Source: Pseudomonadota bacterium (GTDB lineage: Bacteria > Pseudomonadota > Alphaproteobacteria > Caulobacterales > Caulobacteraceae). Taken from it: a stretch of DNA of 13,795 bases. Shown piece after piece: positions 1 through 5,980 of the stretch. Under the pieces are notes generated by a model. It worked only from the letters and a program-made list of their open reading frames with translations. It did not search any database and had not been told where the DNA came from. The stretch spans positions 1-13,795 of the forward strand of contig JAEZIH010000263.1 in the NCBI GenBank assembly GCA_023416055.1, read 5' to 3'. Position 1 is the stretch's first letter. The number at the start of each line of letters is the position of its first letter. The position numbers were made by a program, and so were the translations under genes.

Positions 1-72
1 CCTCCGGGCCGCGCGAAGCGCGGAACCGGGGGACCCAGCGGCGCGCGCGAGCGCGACCCGAAGGGCGGCGCG
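1..72. repeat. REP-like palindromic repeat, probable
   Basis: CCGCGC (9-14) and GCGCGG (18-23) form a perfect stem around a GAA loop. Further on, CGCG (52-55) and CGCG (69-72) flank a CCC-GAA-GGG mini-hairpin (57-65). The stretch around a GGGGGACCC motif resembles the short palindromic repeats scattered between genes in many alphaproteobacteria. Membership in a repeat family is an inference; only the palindromes are seen directly. Confidence 0.35.
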
Positions 73-127
73 TAGCAGCCAACCTGCCGGGAGCACAGCT
101 GCTCATGACAGCCTGCCTGAACAGATC

Positions 128-182
128 GCCTTCGGCGCCGCTGGCTCCCCGGTCTCGCTGCGCTCGCCGGAGGATGACGAAA
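128..182. repeat. Second REP-like intergenic element, possible
   Basis: This stretch contains CCGGTCTCGCTGCGCTCGCC followed by GGAGGATGAC, a sequence style typical of dispersed intergenic repeats in alphaproteobacteria (translated, it gives the familiar SGERSETG-like string). It lies about 60 bases from the palindromes at the left edge. Copy number elsewhere in the genome cannot be seen here. Confidence 0.3.
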
Positions 183-487
183 GGGGTGGGCGCCGTTTGT
201 GGGCAATCCACGGAATTATAGTCCGATAGTCACAGACTTCCGCCGCAACTTCAGACACATCGGCATTTCTCAACCCGATCTGCCCGCCTGAGGAAGCGGC
301 GACCCCATACTCCCCTCCGGGCGTCTGGCCCGGCTGGTCTTTGACACGTGAATCCCCCGAACGAGGCGATGCCCGTGCGCGCATCGTTCCGCCCCGATTC
401 CGCCGGGGCCAGCTCAAATCTTGCCGGACCGCCGCATGCGGCCCAAGCGCGCGAATTCTCAAGTCATTGAAAATCCACGTGGCGGAT

Positions 488-510
488 GTCGACTCTGTCG
501 ACTCTGTCAC
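488..510. repeat. Short tandem repeat (GTCGACTCT x2 plus GTC)
   Basis: The nonamer GTCGACTCT occurs at 488-496 and again at 497-505, followed by a partial third unit starting GTC. Each unit contains the palindrome GTCGAC. It lies about 40 bases past the lysA stop codon. No function is apparent; it may simply be a slippage duplication. Confidence 0.6.
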
Positions 511-550
511 ACCAGTTTTCGGCCGACGCCGGGGCAAAAACTTGCTCCGG

Positions 551-1828
551 CTATTCCAGCCAGTCCGCCCGCGGCTCCCGGGTCCACATCTCGTCGTAGC
601 TGGGACGCGCCCGCACGACGGCCCACCGGTCGCCGTCGACCAGCACCTCCGGGACCAGCGGGCGAGAGTTGTATTCACTCGCCAGCACCGCCCCGTAAGC
701 CCCCGCGCTCATGAAGGCCACGAGATCTCCCGCCTGCAGCGGCGGCAGCTCCCGGTCCCTCGCGAACACGTCGGTCGACTCGCAGATCGGCCCGACCAGA
801 TCGTACAGCCCGATCTCTCCGCCCTCCGCCCGTACCGGCACGAGGTCGTGGAAGGCGTCGTAGAGGGCCGGCCGCATCAGGTCGTTCATGCCCGCGTCCA
901 GCACCAGGAAGCGCCGCCCGTCGCTGCGGGCGTTGATCTGGATGACCCGGCTGACCAGCACCCCGGCGTTGGCGACCAGCAGACGGCCCGGCTCGAACAC
1001 GGCCTCGACCTGCAGCCCGTCCAGCACCCCCGCCGCCGTGGCGACGTAATCCTCGATCGACGGCAGGTCGGTCTGGCCATGATAGGGGACGCCCAGGCCG
1101 CCGCCCAGATCGAGGCGGCGCACCTCCAGCCGCTCCGCCCTGAGCGCCAGCGTCATCTCGCGCAGCGCCCGGAACGCCCCCTCCAGCGGCGCCAGCGTCG
1201 TGATCTGGCTGCCGATGTGACAGGCCAGCCCGACCGGCGTCACGTGCGGCGAGGCCGCGGCGCGGGCGTAGAGGGCCGGGGCCTCCGCGGCCGGCACGCC
1301 GAACTTGTCGGTCGCCCCGCCGGTGGTGATGCGGGCGTGGCCGCCGGCCCCGATGCGCGGATTGACCCGGATGGCGATCTCCGGCGCCGCGCCCTTGTCC
1401 GCAGCCACGGCGATCAGCCGCTCCAGCTCGACGGCGCTCTCGACATTGATCTGGCGCACCCCCGCGTCGATGGCGAAGGCCAGTTCGGCGTCGGTCTTGC
1501 CTACGCCCGAGAAGACGATCTTGCCGGCCGGCACGCCGGCCTTCAGCGCCCGCCGGATCTCGCCCTCCGACACCGTGTCGGCGCCGCTGCCCAACCGGGC
1601 CAGGGTGGCCAGCACCGACAGGTTGGAATTGGCCTTCACCGCGAATGCGATCAGCGCCCCGCCCAGGCTCGCGCGGCGGGCGTCCAGGGCGGCGCGCAGC
1701 AGGCCGTAATGCCGCGTCAGCGTCGCCGTCGAATAGGCGTAGAACGGCGTCCCGACCGTTCGGGCCAGCGCCTCCAGCGGCACGCCCTCGGCATGCAGCG
1801 CGCCGTCGATCCGGTCGAAATGGTGCAA
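551..1828 (-). CDS. lysA: Diaminopimelate decarboxylase (LysA)
   Basis: This cytosolic PLP enzyme converts meso-2,6-diaminopimelate to L-lysine and CO2, the last step of the DAP lysine pathway. The 425 residues match the usual family length. Fold-III decarboxylase features are in order: FAVKANSN with the PLP lysine at K65, CHIGSQ (203-208), the glycine-rich phosphate loop LGGGLGVPY (241-249), EPGRLLV (279-285), the active-site cysteine motif CESTD (349-353) and the late GAYG tyrosine (Y378). The start codon is TTG at 1828-1826. No ATG, GTG or TTG lies in frame for at least 17 codons upstream, and the sequence MHHFDRIDG fits the N-terminus I expect of Caulobacterales LysA. The start is four bases after the stop of the lipoprotein gene, so translation is probably coupled; only a weak AGGG precedes it. 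It is last in the argH-lipoprotein-lysA operon. Confidence 0.97.
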   Translation of the reverse strand: MHHFDRIDGALHAEGVPLEALARTVGTPFYAYSTATLTRHYGLLRAALDARRASLGGALIAFAVKANSNLSVLATLARLGSGADTVSEGEIRRALKAGVPAGKIVFSGVGKTDAELAFAIDAGVRQINVESAVELERLIAVAADKGAAPEIAIRVNPRIGAGGHARITTGGATDKFGVPAAEAPALYARAAASPHVTPVGLACHIGSQITTLAPLEGAFRALREMTLALRAERLEVRRLDLGGGLGVPYHGQTDLPSIEDYVATAAGVLDGLQVEAVFEPGRLLVANAGVLVSRVIQINARSDGRRFLVLDAGMNDLMRPALYDAFHDLVPVRAEGGEIGLYDLVGPICESTDVFARDRELPPLQAGDLVAFMSAGAYGAVLASEYNSRPLVPEVLVDGDRWAVVRARPSYDEMWTREPRADWLE

Positions 1829-1832
1829 GACC

Positions 1833-2057
1833 CTAGCGCGGGTTCGAGCCCGACCCGCCGTAGGGGTTCGAGCTAGGCCCGCCGTCGATCGGCTGCTGGC
1901 TGGGCGGGCGGTAGACCGTGGCCGGCTCGACCGGTCCCGGGCCGCGGGCCGAAGGCAGGCTGCGCTGCGACGGGGCGTCGAGGTCGGCCATGCGGCCGCA
2001 GCCGGCGGCGGAGATGGCGATCAGGGCGGCGGCGCCCACAAGCAGGATCTTCTTCAT
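1833..2057 (-). CDS. Small outer-membrane lipoprotein, LptM-like
   Basis: The 74-residue precursor starts [10 protein letters not shown], has a hydrophobic signal sequence and a lipobox ending at Cys20 (SAAGC), so a 55-residue mature lipoprotein is expected. After the cysteine comes [11 protein letters not shown], which partly resembles the CGxKGxLxxP pattern of LptM (YifL/LppL) lipoproteins. Members of that family are often encoded just upstream of lysA or dapF, and E. coli LptM helps mature the LPS transporter LptD. The rest is low-complexity and rich in Pro, Ser and Gly. The ATG at 2057-2055 overlaps the argH stop by four bases (ATGA); a slightly longer frame starts at 2075 but would put six residues before MKK. 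The lipoprotein call is firm. The LptM assignment rests on gene position and a partial motif. Confidence 0.82.
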   Translation of the reverse strand: MKKILLVGAAALIAISAAGCGRMADLDAPSQRSLPSARGPGPVEPATVYRPPSQQPIDGGPSSNPYGGSGSNPR

Positions 2058-3484
2058 GGCAGTCGGGACTTCCACTCGGCGATGCGCGCGCGGACCTGTT
2101 CCGGCGCCGTGCCCCCGAAGCTCTGGCGGCTGGCGCAGGAAGCCTCCGGGGTGAGCACCTTGTAAACCTCTTCCGTGACGCCCGCCTCAAGCGATTGCAG
2201 TTCCGCCAGCGGCAGTTGCGCCAGGTCCACGCCCAGGGCATCGGCCCGCTTCACCGCCGCGCCCGTGACATGGTGCGCCTTGCGGAACGGCAGGTTCAGC
2301 TCGCGCACCAGCCAGTCGGCCAGGTCGGTGGCGGTCGAGAAGCCCGACCCGGCCGCCGCGCGCATCCGCTCCACGTCCGGCTGCAGGGCCGAAACCATGG
2401 CGGTCATCGCCCCCAGCGCCAGGGTCAGGGCGTCGAAGGCCTCGAACACCGGCGGCTTGTCCTCCTGCATGTCCTTCGAATAGGCGAGCGGCAGGCCCTT
2501 CATCACCGTCGACAGGGCCACCAGCGAGCCCATGATCCGCCCGGTCTTGGCCCGCACCAGCTCGGCGGCGTCGGGATTGCGCTTCTGCGGCATGATCGAG
2601 CTGCCGGTGGTCAGGTCGTCCGGCAGGGTCACGAAGCCGAACTGCGGCGTCATCCACACCACGATCTCCTCGGCCAGCCGCGACAGGTGCCCGGCGCAGA
2701 TCGACGCCGCCGCCAGGCTCTCCAGGGCGAAGTCCCGGTCCGACACCGCGTCCAGCGAATTGCCCATCGGCCGGTCGAAGCCCAGTTCCTTCGCCGTCAT
2801 ATGCCGGTCGATAGGGAAGGGCGACCCGGCCAGGGCCGCCGCCCCCAGCGGGCTCTCGTTCATCCGGGTCCGCGCATCCGCGAAGCGTCTTGCGTCGCGC
2901 CCGAACATCTCGACATAGGCCATCAGGTGGTGGCCGAAGGTCACCGGCTGGGCCGGCTGCAGGTGGGTGAAGCCCGGCATGAGGTCGCCCGCGTGCTGCT
3001 CCGCCCGCGCCAGCAGCGCCCGCTGCAGGCCCTGCAGCTGTTCGACGGCCCGGTCGCAGGCGCCGCGCACCCACAGGCGGAAGTCCGTGGCCACCTGGTC
3101 GTTGCGGCTCCGCGCCGTGTGCAGCCGCCCCGACGGCTCGCCGATCAGCTCGGCCAGCCGCGCCTCCACGTTCATGTGGATGTCCTCGAACCGGTCGCGG
3201 AACGGGAAGGTCCCGTCGCGCATCTCGGCCTCGACGGCGTCCAGCCCGCCCAGGATGGCCTCGGCGTCCGCCTGCGACACGATGCCTTTCGCCGCCAGCA
3301 TCCGGCAGTGCGCCCGCGAACCGGCCAGGTCCTGGGCCCACAGGCGCCGGTCGACGCCGATCGAGACGTTGATCGCCTGCATGATTTCGGCCGGCTGGGC
3401 CGAGAAGCGCCCGCCCCACATGTCTTGACCTTTCGCCGCCGCCTCGGCTTTGGTCTTGCGGTCAGGAGGCGTCGGGTCGGTCAT
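2054..3484 (-). CDS. argH: Argininosuccinate lyase (ArgH)
   Basis: This enzyme cleaves argininosuccinate to arginine and fumarate, the final step of arginine synthesis, as a cytosolic tetramer of the fumarase/aspartase superfamily. From the chosen ATG it has 476 residues. Landmarks are WGGRF (23-27), the ARSRNDQ box (124-130), the catalytic-histidine region FTHLQPAQP (172-180) and the signature [10 protein letters not shown] (294-303) with the mobile catalytic Ser loop. The open frame extends to 3646, but the ATG at 3484 giving [10 protein letters not shown] suits the family better than the 54-residue Ala-rich extension. A later Met at 3421 (MWGGRF, 455 residues) is also possible, and no strong ribosome-binding site separates them. 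The start overlaps that of the divergent TlpA gene in CATG (3482-3485). It heads the operon with the lipoprotein and lysA. Confidence 0.97.
   Translation of the reverse strand: MTDPTPPDRKTKAEAAAKGQDMWGGRFSAQPAEIMQAINVSIGVDRRLWAQDLAGSRAHCRMLAAKGIVSQADAEAILGGLDAVEAEMRDGTFPFRDRFEDIHMNVEARLAELIGEPSGRLHTARSRNDQVATDFRLWVRGACDRAVEQLQGLQRALLARAEQHAGDLMPGFTHLQPAQPVTFGHHLMAYVEMFGRDARRFADARTRMNESPLGAAALAGSPFPIDRHMTAKELGFDRPMGNSLDAVSDRDFALESLAAASICAGHLSRLAEEIVVWMTPQFGFVTLPDDLTTGSSIMPQKRNPDAAELVRAKTGRIMGSLVALSTVMKGLPLAYSKDMQEDKPPVFEAFDALTLALGAMTAMVSALQPDVERMRAAAGSGFSTATDLADWLVRELNLPFRKAHHVTGAAVKRADALGVDLAQLPLAELQSLEAGVTEEVYKVLTPEASCASRQSFGGTAPEQVRARIAEWKSRLP
3464..3469 (+). promoter_or_regulatory. Ribosome-binding site of the TlpA gene
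   Basis: AGGAGG lies 13 bases before the ATG at 3483. The spacing is longer than usual, but this is the only strong purine motif nearby and it lies inside the first codons of argH on the other strand. It favours the ATG at 3483 over the in-frame TTG at 3450, which lies upstream of the motif. Confidence 0.5.
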
Positions 3485-4103
3485 GAAGGTCTCGAAGATG
3501 ATCGTGGGCGCCGCCGTGGCGGCGCTGCTGGTCGGCGCGGCCGGGGGGGCGGCGTTCCTATACGCCAAACCCGGCCTGTTCGACAAAGCCGAGGCGCCGG
3601 CGGCCGCGCCGAAGAGCGAACTGGCCCGCTTCGCCGCCGGCTCCATCGCCCGCCTCGAGACGCCCGCGACGATCGAACCGGCGCCCGCCTACGTCTTCCA
3701 GACCCGCGACGGGGCCGATGCGACCTTCGCCGACTTCCGCGGCAAGGTGGTGGTGGTCAACCTCTGGGCCATGTGGTGCGCGCCCTGCCGGACCGAGATG
3801 CCGACGTTGGCGCGGCTGGCCGAACTCTACGCCGGGACCGACCTCGTCGTCCTGCCCATCAACGTCGACCGCACCCCCGACGAGGTCGCCGACGCCCGCA
3901 ACTTCATCGACGTGCACGAGCCCCTGCCGCTGTACAGCGACATGAAGTTCCAGCTGCCCTTCGAACTCCCAGGCAGGGGCAAGATGCCCCAGACCGTCCT
4001 GCTGGACCGCCAGGGCCGCGTCCGCGCCCACTTCTCGGGCGAGGCCGATTGGGCCAGCCCCGAGGCGCGGGCCCTCGTCGACGCCCTGCTGGCCGAAGGC
4101 TAG
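3483..4103 (+). CDS. TlpA-family thiol:disulfide oxidoreductase
   Basis: This is a membrane-anchored periplasmic thioredoxin of 206 residues. MKVSKM is followed by a hydrophobic stretch (about 7-27), probably an uncleaved anchor, then an Ala/Pro-rich linker. The thioredoxin domain runs from about residue 68 to the end. The active site is WCAPC (W98, C99, C102), preceded by [11 protein letters not shown], and the cis-proline loop is KMPQTVLLD (P169). Relatives reduce periplasmic disulfides, often in cytochrome c or oxidase assembly, but no such gene is next to it here, so the substrate is unknown. The start overlaps argH on the other strand (CATG), and the stop shares CTAG (4100-4103) with the convergent small lipoprotein gene. 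Its promoter must therefore lie within argH codons. Confidence 0.92.
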   Translation: MKVSKMIVGAAVAALLVGAAGGAAFLYAKPGLFDKAEAPAAAPKSELARFAAGSIARLETPATIEPAPAYVFQTRDGADATFADFRGKVVVVNLWAMWCAPCRTEMPTLARLAELYAGTDLVVLPINVDRTPDEVADARNFIDVHEPLPLYSDMKFQLPFELPGRGKMPQTVLLDRQGRVRAHFSGEADWASPEARALVDALLAEG

Positions 4104-4396
4104 TTCCCGCGCGTATCGCGCGCTGTCTCCGCTTCCTGCTCGTCCGCCCTTTCCGCCATGCGGTCAGTGGTCTCGTCGATCTCCTGCGCCACCTCCTTGG
4201 CCCCGGCCTTGACGGCGGAACCGATCTGGGAGGCTTCCTCCTTCAGCGCAGCCCCGGCTTCGCTGGCGACCTCGCCGGTCCGGGCCTCGGCCGCGGCGGC
4301 GTCTGCGCGGGCGTTGTCCTGCTCCGCTTCGCTGCAGGCGGCCCCGCCAAGCGCCAGCACCGAGACGATGGCGGCGGTGATGATATGCGTGCGCAT
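4100..4396 (-). CDS. Small Ala/Glu-rich lipoprotein, unknown function
   Basis: This 98-residue protein starts MRTHIITAAIVSVLALGGAAC, a signal sequence with a lipobox ending at Cys21. The mature part is highly charged and rich in Ala and Glu, with motifs such as EAGAALKEEASQIGSAVKAG that should form a long amphipathic helix. It recalls the helical repeat proteins of the YtxH or stress-lipoprotein kind, but I cannot assign a family. The ATG at 4396-4394 has a GAGGGGA motif about ten bases upstream. The stop overlaps the convergent TlpA-family stop in CTAG, and the gene is divergent from the secreted protein at 4517. Codon use matches its neighbours. Confidence 0.8.
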   Translation of the reverse strand: MRTHIITAAIVSVLALGGAACSEAEQDNARADAAAAEARTGEVASEAGAALKEEASQIGSAVKAGAKEVAQEIDETTDRMAERADEQEAETARDTRGN

Positions 4397-4460
4397 GGGA
4401 TCTTCCCCTCGGTGTCAGACCTGCCGATCAAAACGCCCTGCCATGTCCCCAGTTGCGCAC

Positions 4461-4488
4461 TGTTCAGGTCGCGTGACGGTGGTATCAT
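4461..4488 (+). promoter_or_regulatory. Possible promoter of the secreted protein at 4517
   Basis: TATCAT (4483-4488) matches five of six -10 bases. The best -35 at a 16-base spacing is TGTTCA (4461-4466), a weak match. It would give a short leader before the ribosome-binding site at 4505. Only the -10 hexamer is persuasive. Confidence 0.35.
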
Positions 4489-4504
4489 CCCGGCGTTCAT
4501 CCTC

Positions 4505-4510
4505 GAGGAG
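4505..4510 (+). promoter_or_regulatory. Ribosome-binding site that favours a GTG start
   Basis: GAGGAG abuts an ATG at 4511 directly, which is too close for initiation there. It lies six bases before an in-frame GTG at 4517, which is ideal. The GTG is therefore the likelier start, and the protein then begins with a clean signal peptide (MRPHRLLIL). Confidence 0.6.
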
Positions 4511-4516
4511 ATGCAC

Positions 4517-4858
4517 GTGCGCCCCCATCGGCTTCTCATTCTGACCGCCTTGTCCGGCCTCCTGGCCTCCCCCATCGCCGCCGTCGCCGAGGCGCCGCAA
4601 AGCGCAGGGCCGGGCCGGTTGTGGAGTCCGCCCGCGAACGAGCAGATGCGCCGTTTTGAGCGCGAGGAGGGGCGGCGCCAGGGGGACATGAGCGAGGATG
4701 ACGCAAAGGCCGAATACGGCGAGGAGCGGGTGGAGCTGGCCCAACAGGTCCAGGCGCTGATGGACGAGGGCAAATGCCGGGAAGCCCGCGCGCTCGCCAA
4801 CGAGCATGGTGAGCGCCAGATGGCCCTTCGCGTGCGACAGACCTGCCGCGCCCGCTAG
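4517..4858 (+). CDS. Small secreted protein with two cysteines, unknown
   Basis: From the GTG the product has 113 residues; an ATG two codons upstream would give 115. A signal peptide, MRPHRLLILTALSGLLASPI followed by AAVA, should be cleaved before EAPQ, giving a periplasmic protein. The mature part is strongly charged. One helical segment contains REEGRRQGDMSEDDAKAEYG, and another reads ELAQQVQALMDEGKCREARA. Two cysteines remain, in GKCREA and QTCRAR near the C-terminus, and could form a disulfide. The ALxxGKCxEAxxLA rhythm resembles a single TPR-like helical hairpin. I do not recognise the family. The stop shares CTAG (4855-4858) with the convergent mrpG stop. The neighbouring TlpA thioredoxin could act on its cysteines, but that is a guess. 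Confidence 0.75.
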   Translation: MRPHRLLILTALSGLLASPIAAVAEAPQSAGPGRLWSPPANEQMRRFEREEGRRQGDMSEDDAKAEYGEERVELAQQVQALMDEGKCREARALANEHGERQMALRVRQTCRAR

Positions 4859-5217
4859 TCCCGGCCCTCGTCCTCCGGCGCCAGCGGCGGCACGGCGTCG
4901 CTGCCCTCCAGACGGTCCCTCGCCAGGGCCGCGCGCACGATCAGCATCAGGCTGATCGGCGTGGTCAGGCTGAGGAAGATGGCGATCAGGATCTCGTGGA
5001 AGACCGGCTGTCCACGGGTGACGGAGAAGTAGAGGATAGAACTGCTCAGGATCAGCAGCATTCCCATGCTCGACCCCAGCGTCGGGGCGTGGACCCGCTG
5101 GTAGAAGGTGCGCAGCCGGAACGCGCCGATGGCCCCCGCGAGGGCGAAAACCGCCCCGCACAGCAACAGGGCGGCGATCAGGACGGCGAGGGGCACGGGC
5201 AGTTCGTCGATGCTCAT
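4855..5217 (-). CDS. mrpG: Mrp/Pha antiporter subunit G
   Basis: A small membrane subunit of the multi-component Na+(K+)/H+ antiporter, 120 residues. The hydrophobic segments are about 9-32, 47-66 and 74-98. The family core is present: GAIGAFRLRTFYQRVHAPTL, then a STR-type turn replaced by SVTRGQ and the TTPISLMLIVRAALARD end. The C-terminal tail is acidic and presumably cytosolic. The ATG overlaps the mrpF stop by four bases (ATGA, 5214-5217). It is the last gene of the operon; its stop meets the convergent small secreted protein at CTAG, and no hairpin-plus-T-run terminator is visible beyond it. Confidence 0.93.
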   Translation of the reverse strand: MSIDELPVPLAVLIAALLLCGAVFALAGAIGAFRLRTFYQRVHAPTLGSSMGMLLILSSSILYFSVTRGQPVFHEILIAIFLSLTTPISLMLIVRAALARDRLEGSDAVPPLAPEDEGRD

Positions 5218-5495
5218 TCGATCACCTCGCCCCGCATCAGGAATTTGCCCAGCGCCACGCTGCTGGCGAAGCCGAGCAGGGCGATGATCACCGCCGCCTC
5301 GAAATACCGCGTGCTGCCGGTGCGCATGCCCAGGGTGATGATCAGCAGCATGGCCGTGACGTAGAAGGCGTCCAGGGCGATGACCCGGTCCTGCGCCCGC
5401 GGCCCGCGCAGCATCCGGAACAGATACAGCCCCATGGCCGCCGCCAGCATCAGCTGCGCCGCCAGGATGGCGTAGCCCAGGACGGCGCCGCTCAT
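5214..5495 (-). CDS. mrpF: Mrp/Pha antiporter subunit F
   Basis: A 93-residue subunit with three predicted membrane helices, starting MSGAVLGYAILAAQLMLAAA. The MrpF landmarks are LFRMLRGPRAQDRVIALDAF (the RGPxxxDRVIALD motif near residues 28-41) and the ending ALLGFASSVALGKFLMRGEV. The conserved aspartate in DRVIALD is thought to matter for ion movement in this family. The open frame runs 18 codons further upstream, but the ATG at 5495-5493 overlaps the mrpE stop by four bases as elsewhere in this operon, and the upstream extension has no family character. Confidence 0.93.
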   Translation of the reverse strand: MSGAVLGYAILAAQLMLAAAMGLYLFRMLRGPRAQDRVIALDAFYVTAMLLIITLGMRTGSTRYFEAAVIIALLGFASSVALGKFLMRGEVIE

Positions 5496-5980
5496 ACGAA
5501 AATCTCCTGCAGGGGCCGGGCGTAGCGATCCGTGATGGTCCGGATCCACTCGGTCTCGTCGATCAGGTCGAAGACGTGGATCAGCAGCACCCGGTCCTGC
5601 GACTCATAGCTCATCCAGATCGTGCCCGGCGTCGCGGTGATGATGCAGGCCAGCACCGCCAGCCCGTAGGGATTGGTCAACTCCAGCGGGATGGAGACGA
5701 AGCCGGACGTCACGCTGCGCGAGCGGCCGGCCACGATGATGCGCAGCAGGGCGAGGTTGGATCGCACGACATCGCCGATCACCCTTACGAACAGCCGCAG
5801 CAGCAGGCGCGGCTGCCGGATGCGCAGGGCAGGCGGCTGCAGGCTGCGGAAGGCGAAACCGAGGGCGACGGCGAGGATCGCGCCCAGCAGCAGGTGCCCC
5901 GGCGCCAGGCTCTGATTCAGGATCAGCCAGGTCGCGAAGATGAACAGGCTGAGCGCCGGATAGGGCAGGACACGTCTCAT
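5492..5980 (-). CDS. mrpE: Mrp/Pha antiporter subunit E
   Basis: A 162-residue MrpE subunit. It has hydrophobic helices near the N-terminus (about 8-45, separated by NQSLAPGHLLLG), then the amphipathic LLLRLFVRVIGDVVRSNLAL region that marks the family. The C-terminal half holds LTNPYGLAVLACIITATPGT (the TPGT motif) and a cytosolic domain with LIHVFDLIDETEW. MrpE is needed for assembly and stability of the antiporter complex rather than for the ion path itself. It overlaps mrpD upstream (ATGA, 5977-5980) and mrpF downstream (ATGA, 5492-5495), so all three are likely translated as one coupled unit. Confidence 0.93.
   Translation of the reverse strand: MRRVLPYPALSLFIFATWLILNQSLAPGHLLLGAILAVALGFAFRSLQPPALRIRQPRLLLRLFVRVIGDVVRSNLALLRIIVAGRSRSVTSGFVSIPLELTNPYGLAVLACIITATPGTIWMSYESQDRVLLIHVFDLIDETEWIRTITDRYARPLQEIFV

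Larger units (their letters stand above)
1..550. other. Gene-free stretch downstream of lysA
   Basis: I find no convincing protein or RNA gene here. Open frames are short, rich in Arg and Ser, and look like translated repeat DNA. The left part holds palindromic GC-rich repeat material. The middle (about 200-480) is less GC-rich and contains a TATAAT hexamer on the minus strand (220-215) with no good -35 box at normal spacing. It also has a 6-bp hairpin (CCGGGC 317-322 / GCCCGG 328-333) and an imperfect inverted repeat (GAACGA 359-364 / TCGTTC 384-389). Neither hairpin is followed by a T-run on either strand, so no intrinsic terminator for lysA can be named. A plus-strand frame ends at a TAG at 73-75 and could be the tail of a gene entering from the left, but its sequence is repeat-like. 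Confidence 0.55.

Noticed and set aside
1..130. A structured RNA gene (SRP, RNase P, tmRNA or tRNA) at the left edge
   Set aside because: I compared the conserved cores from memory and found no matching core motifs; the palindromes look like intergenic repeats.
317..333. CCGGGC/GCCCGG hairpin as a terminator
   Set aside because: No T-run follows on either strand, and it lies more than 200 bases beyond lysA.
341..346. TTGACA on the plus strand in the left region
   Set aside because: No -10 box at 16-18 bases, and the transcript would run antisense into lysA.
103..678. Minus-strand 191-codon frame across the gene-free left region
   Set aside because: It overlaps the end of lysA and its C-terminal part is translated repeat DNA; no domain or ribosome-binding site.
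341..1876. Plus-strand 511-codon open frame
   Set aside because: It is antisense to lysA, rich in Arg, Gln, His and Pro, and has no domain; it is open because of high GC content.
2195..4510. Plus-strand frame of nearly 800 codons running into the small secreted gene
   Set aside because: It is antisense to argH and passes out of frame through the TlpA gene; only its last part, from 4511/4517, has a signal peptide and ribosome-binding site.
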